Source: PCRC01 sp017848435
GTDB lineage: Bacteria > Pseudomonadota > Gammaproteobacteria > Burkholderiales > Burkholderiaceae_C
Direction: 5' to 3'
Assembly: GCA_965284315.1 (NCBI GenBank)
Contig: OZ260072.1
Span: forward strand, 1,240,001 to 1,304,000
Length of the DNA: 64,000 bases
Below the pieces are notes generated by a model. It made no database searches. It had not been told where the DNA came from and saw only the letters and a list, made by a program, of their open reading frames with translations. Shown piece by piece: positions 61,675-64,000 of the stretch (positions are counted from its first letter, which is position 1; every line of letters starts with the position of its first letter). A program made the translations under genes and the position numbers.

Positions 61675-62676
61675 ATGCCTCAGAAGACACCGACCACCCC
61701 TCCCTTCGACGCGGCACGCGCGCTGCGGCTGGCGCACGACACCTTCGACATCGAAGCCAGTGCGGTGCTGGGGCTCAAGGCACGCACCGGTGACAGCTTT
61801 GCCCGCGCGGTGGAACAGATGCTGCATTGCACCGGCCGGGTCGTGGTCATGGGCATGGGCAAAAGCGGCCATGTGGGCCGCAAGATAGCCGCCACACTCG
61901 CTTCCACCGGCACCCCCGCCATGTTCGTGCACCCGGCCGAAGCCAGCCATGGCGACCTCGGCATGGTCACCGCGCACGACGTGGTGCTGGCCATCTCCAA
62001 CAGCGGCGAAAGCGACGAGCTCACCGCCATCCTGCCGGTGCTCAAGCGCCTGGGCATGCCCCTCGTGGCCATCACCGGCGGGGGCCAGTCCACGCTGGCG
62101 CGCAACGCCGCGCTGGTGCTCGACAGCAGCGTGGACAAAGAGGCCTGTCCGCTGAACCTCGCGCCCACCGCCAGCACCACCGCGCAGCTCGCGCTGGGCG
62201 ACGCGCTGGCCGTGGCGTTGCTGGACGCCCGTGGCTTCCGTGCCGAAGACTTTGCCCGCTCGCACCCCGGGGGGGCACTGGGCCGCAAGCTGCTGACCCA
62301 GATCAGCGATGTGATGCGGTCTGGCGAGGCACTGCCACAGGTGGCGCCCGACGCCAACCTCAGCACGCTGATGCGCGAAATGAGCCGCAAGGGCCTGGGC
62401 GCCTCCGCGGTGGTGTCGCCCGACGGGGCGTTGCTCGGCATCTTCACCGACGGCGATCTGCGCCGCCTGGTCGAGGCTGGCACCGACCTGCGCCAGGCCA
62501 CCGCCGGCGAAATCATGTTCACCCGCCCGCGCACCTTGCGCCCCGACGTGCTGGCGGTGGACGCCGCCGTGCTGATGGAAACCCACCGCATCACCTGCGT
62601 GCTGGTGGTCGACGACGCCCACCGCCTGGTCGGCGCGGTCCACATTGGCGACCTGATGCGGGCCAAGGTGATATGA
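61675..62676 (+). CDS. kdsD: Arabinose 5-phosphate isomerase KdsD
   Basis: Converts ribulose 5-phosphate to arabinose 5-phosphate, the first step of Kdo synthesis. The 333-residue protein has a SIS domain (GMGKSGHVGRKIAATLASTG, AISNSGESDELT) and two CBS domains (LGASAVVSPDGALLGIFTDG, ITCVLVVDDAHRLVGAVHIG). It starts the kdsD-kdsC-lptC operon; its stop overlaps the kdsC start. Confidence 0.96.
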   Translation: MPQKTPTTPPFDAARALRLAHDTFDIEASAVLGLKARTGDSFARAVEQMLHCTGRVVVMGMGKSGHVGRKIAATLASTGTPAMFVHPAEASHGDLGMVTAHDVVLAISNSGESDELTAILPVLKRLGMPLVAITGGGQSTLARNAALVLDSSVDKEACPLNLAPTASTTAQLALGDALAVALLDARGFRAEDFARSHPGGALGRKLLTQISDVMRSGEALPQVAPDANLSTLMREMSRKGLGASAVVSPDGALLGIFTDGDLRRLVEAGTDLRQATAGEIMFTRPRTLRPDVLAVDAAVLMETHRITCVLVVDDAHRLVGAVHIGDLMRAKVI

Positions 62677-63227
62677 CCCCCATGCTCCCCGCGCTGACGT
62701 TCCCCCCCGAACTGCTGCTGCAGGCCCAGGGCATCCGCGTCGCCTTCTTCGACATCGACGGGGTGTTGACCGACGGTGGCCTGTACTTCAGCGCCGATGG
62801 CGAAACCCTCAAGCGTTTCCACACGCTCGACGGCCATGGCCTGAAGCTGCTGCAGCGCGCGGGCATCACCCCGGTGGTCATCACCGGGCGCGACTCGGCA
62901 CCGCTGCGCCGCCGGCTGGACGCGCTCGGCATCACCGAAGCGCACTTCGGCACCGAAGACAAACGCCCCGCAGCCGAGGCGTCGCTGGCCAGGCTGGGCC
63001 TGGATTGGGCCCAGGCCGCCGCCATTGGCGACGACTGGCCCGACCTGCCGGTGATGCGCCGCTGCGCCTTCTCCGCCGCGCCCCCACAGGCCCACGCCGA
63101 AGCGCTGGCCGTGGCGCGCTACACCACGCGCGCCGGCGGTGGCATGGGGGCGGCCCGCGAGTTTTGTGACCTCCTGCTCGTGGCCAGCGGCCGCTACGCC
63201 GCACTGCTGCAGGAGGCCGCTGCATGA
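62673..63227 (+). CDS. kdsC: Kdo-8-phosphate phosphatase KdsC
   Basis: A HAD phosphatase yielding free Kdo for LPS. The 184-residue protein has FFDIDGVLTDGGLYF (nucleophile Asp), TGRDS and AIGDDWPDLPVM, with no cap domain, as expected for the tetrameric KdsC. The ATG overlaps the kdsD stop (ATGA); an ATG nine bases later is also possible. lptC follows with another overlap. Confidence 0.95.
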   Translation: MTPMLPALTFPPELLLQAQGIRVAFFDIDGVLTDGGLYFSADGETLKRFHTLDGHGLKLLQRAGITPVVITGRDSAPLRRRLDALGITEAHFGTEDKRPAAEASLARLGLDWAQAAAIGDDWPDLPVMRRCAFSAAPPQAHAEALAVARYTTRAGGGMGAAREFCDLLLVASGRYAALLQEAAA

Positions 63228-63865
63228 TCGCCACCAGTCTGCCGTCGCCCGCGCGCCGGCGCCGCCCGTTCTGGCAGCGCGCCTGGGAACGGACATCGAT
63301 TTACCTGCCGGTGCTGATGATGGGGCTGCTCGCCATGGGCACCTACTGGCTGGTCAAGAACACCCCGCTGTTCGAGGCGCCCGAGCCACAACGCCCGCTG
63401 ACCCACGACCCCGACTACACCATGAGCCAGTTCGCCGTGCGCAGTTTTGACCCGTCGGGCAAGCTCAAAAGCGAGCTGTTTGGCAACGAGGCGCGCCACT
63501 ACCCCGACACCGACACGCTGGAAATCGACCAGGTGCGCATGCGCAGCTTCAACCCCCAGGGCAACCTGACCACCGCCACCGCAGGCCGTGCGCTCAGCAA
63601 TGGCGATGCCTCGGAAGTCCAGCTGTTTGGCAACGCGGTCGTGGTGCGCGACGCGCCGGTCAAGGGTGCGCCCGCCACCGAGTTCCGGGGCGAGTTTCTG
63701 CACGCCTTCGTCAACACCGAGCGGCTGGTTTCCAACAAACCGGTGACGCTGACCCGGGGCGCCGACCGGTTCACCGCCGACAGCCTCCGCTACGACCACA
63801 CCGAGCGGGTGGCCGAGTTGCAGGGCCGCGTGCGCGGCATGCTGGCACCTGCAGGCCCGCGATGA
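63224..63865 (+). CDS. lptC: LPS export protein LptC
   Basis: A bitopic inner-membrane protein that links the LptBFG transporter to LptA. The 213-residue protein has one N-terminal transmembrane helix (YLPVLMMGLLAMGTYWLVK) and a beta-jellyroll periplasmic region, starting from the typical PLTHDPDYTMSQFAVRSFD. Overlaps kdsC and the next gene by four bases each, so the operon is tightly coupled. lptA/lptB are expected beyond the SDR gene or elsewhere. Confidence 0.92.
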   Translation: MIATSLPSPARRRRPFWQRAWERTSIYLPVLMMGLLAMGTYWLVKNTPLFEAPEPQRPLTHDPDYTMSQFAVRSFDPSGKLKSELFGNEARHYPDTDTLEIDQVRMRSFNPQGNLTTATAGRALSNGDASEVQLFGNAVVVRDAPVKGAPATEFRGEFLHAFVNTERLVSNKPVTLTRGADRFTADSLRYDHTERVAELQGRVRGMLAPAGPR

Positions 63866-64000
63866 GCCCACAGCGCCCGCTGGCCTTCATCACCGGTGCG
63901 TCCAGCGGCATTGGCCAGGCGCTGGCGTGGCGCTACCACCAGGCCGGTTTTGACCTGGCGCTGGTCGCCCGCCGCACCACAGAGGTTGAATCGTGGGCGA
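63862..64000 (+). CDS. Short-chain dehydrogenase/reductase (partial, runs off the window)
   Basis: The first 46 residues show the SDR cofactor signature TGASSGIGQALAWRYHQAGF and the following LALVARR. Overlaps the lptC stop (ATGA). The gene is cut by the window end, so length and product are open. Confidence 0.8.
   Translation, partial: MSPQRPLAFITGASSGIGQALAWRYHQAGFDLALVARRTTEVESWA

Overview
The window is a GC-rich (by eye about 65% G+C) chromosomal segment around the replication-origin genes of a betaproteobacterium, most likely a member of the Comamonadaceae. The signs are the gene orders rpmH-rnpA-yidD-yidC-mnmE and mnmG-rsmG-parA-parB, a GTP-type PEP carboxykinase, a stand-alone infA with an extended tail, acetoacetyl-CoA synthetase, and the protein sequences overall. 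Genus is not resolved. No rRNA, tRNA, CRISPR array, insertion sequence or prophage gene was seen.

Layout. 0.1-12.8 kb: recQ, a histidine kinase/response regulator pair, pckG, a LysR regulator, an MFS transporter and assorted single genes. 13.1-18.2 kb: mnmG-rsmG-parA-parB, with two parS-like palindromes inside mnmG and rsmG. 18.2-21.7 kb: three exported proteins (OmpA-like, unknown, CsgG-like). 21.8-41.1 kb: metabolic and envelope genes (FAD-linked dehydrogenase, cobalamin adenosyltransferase, dienelactone hydrolase, AsmA-like protein, lipoproteins, acetoacetyl-CoA synthetase, infA, PagL, Sel1 protein, DnaQ-like exonuclease). 41.3-48.5 kb: a six-gene island on the minus strand, visibly less GC-rich than its surroundings. 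48.6-58.5 kb: gyrB, dnaN, dnaA, rpmH, rnpA, yidD, yidC, mnmE. 58.5-64 kb: apt, a phosphatase, a Kef-type antiporter, then kdsD-kdsC-lptC for LPS and the start of an SDR gene.

The most notable item is the island between gyrB and the DnaQ-like gene. In transcription order it encodes a sigma-70-like factor, a small unknown protein, a 1127-residue fusion of an ImmA/IrrE-type metallopeptidase, UvrD-family helicase and Cys-cluster tail, a protein of three tandem ubiquitin-like domains, an E1/ThiF-like adenylyltransferase with an unusual N-terminal domain, and a DUF6527 protein. Overlaps and short gaps suggest one transcription unit, or two separated by an 84-bp gap with hairpins. It looks like a bacterial ubiquitin-like conjugation module joined to a DNA-processing and protease/sigma sensing module, plausibly antiphage or stress defence. 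The function is inferred, not shown.

A second theme is a dispersed imperfect palindromic repeat of about 70 bp, in nine recognisable copies plus one fragment. Most copies lie between genes, where their hairpins could end convergent transcripts. Two copies lie in frame inside acetoacetyl-CoA synthetase and MnmE and encode similar peptides, and one supplies the stop codon of a carboxypeptidase gene.
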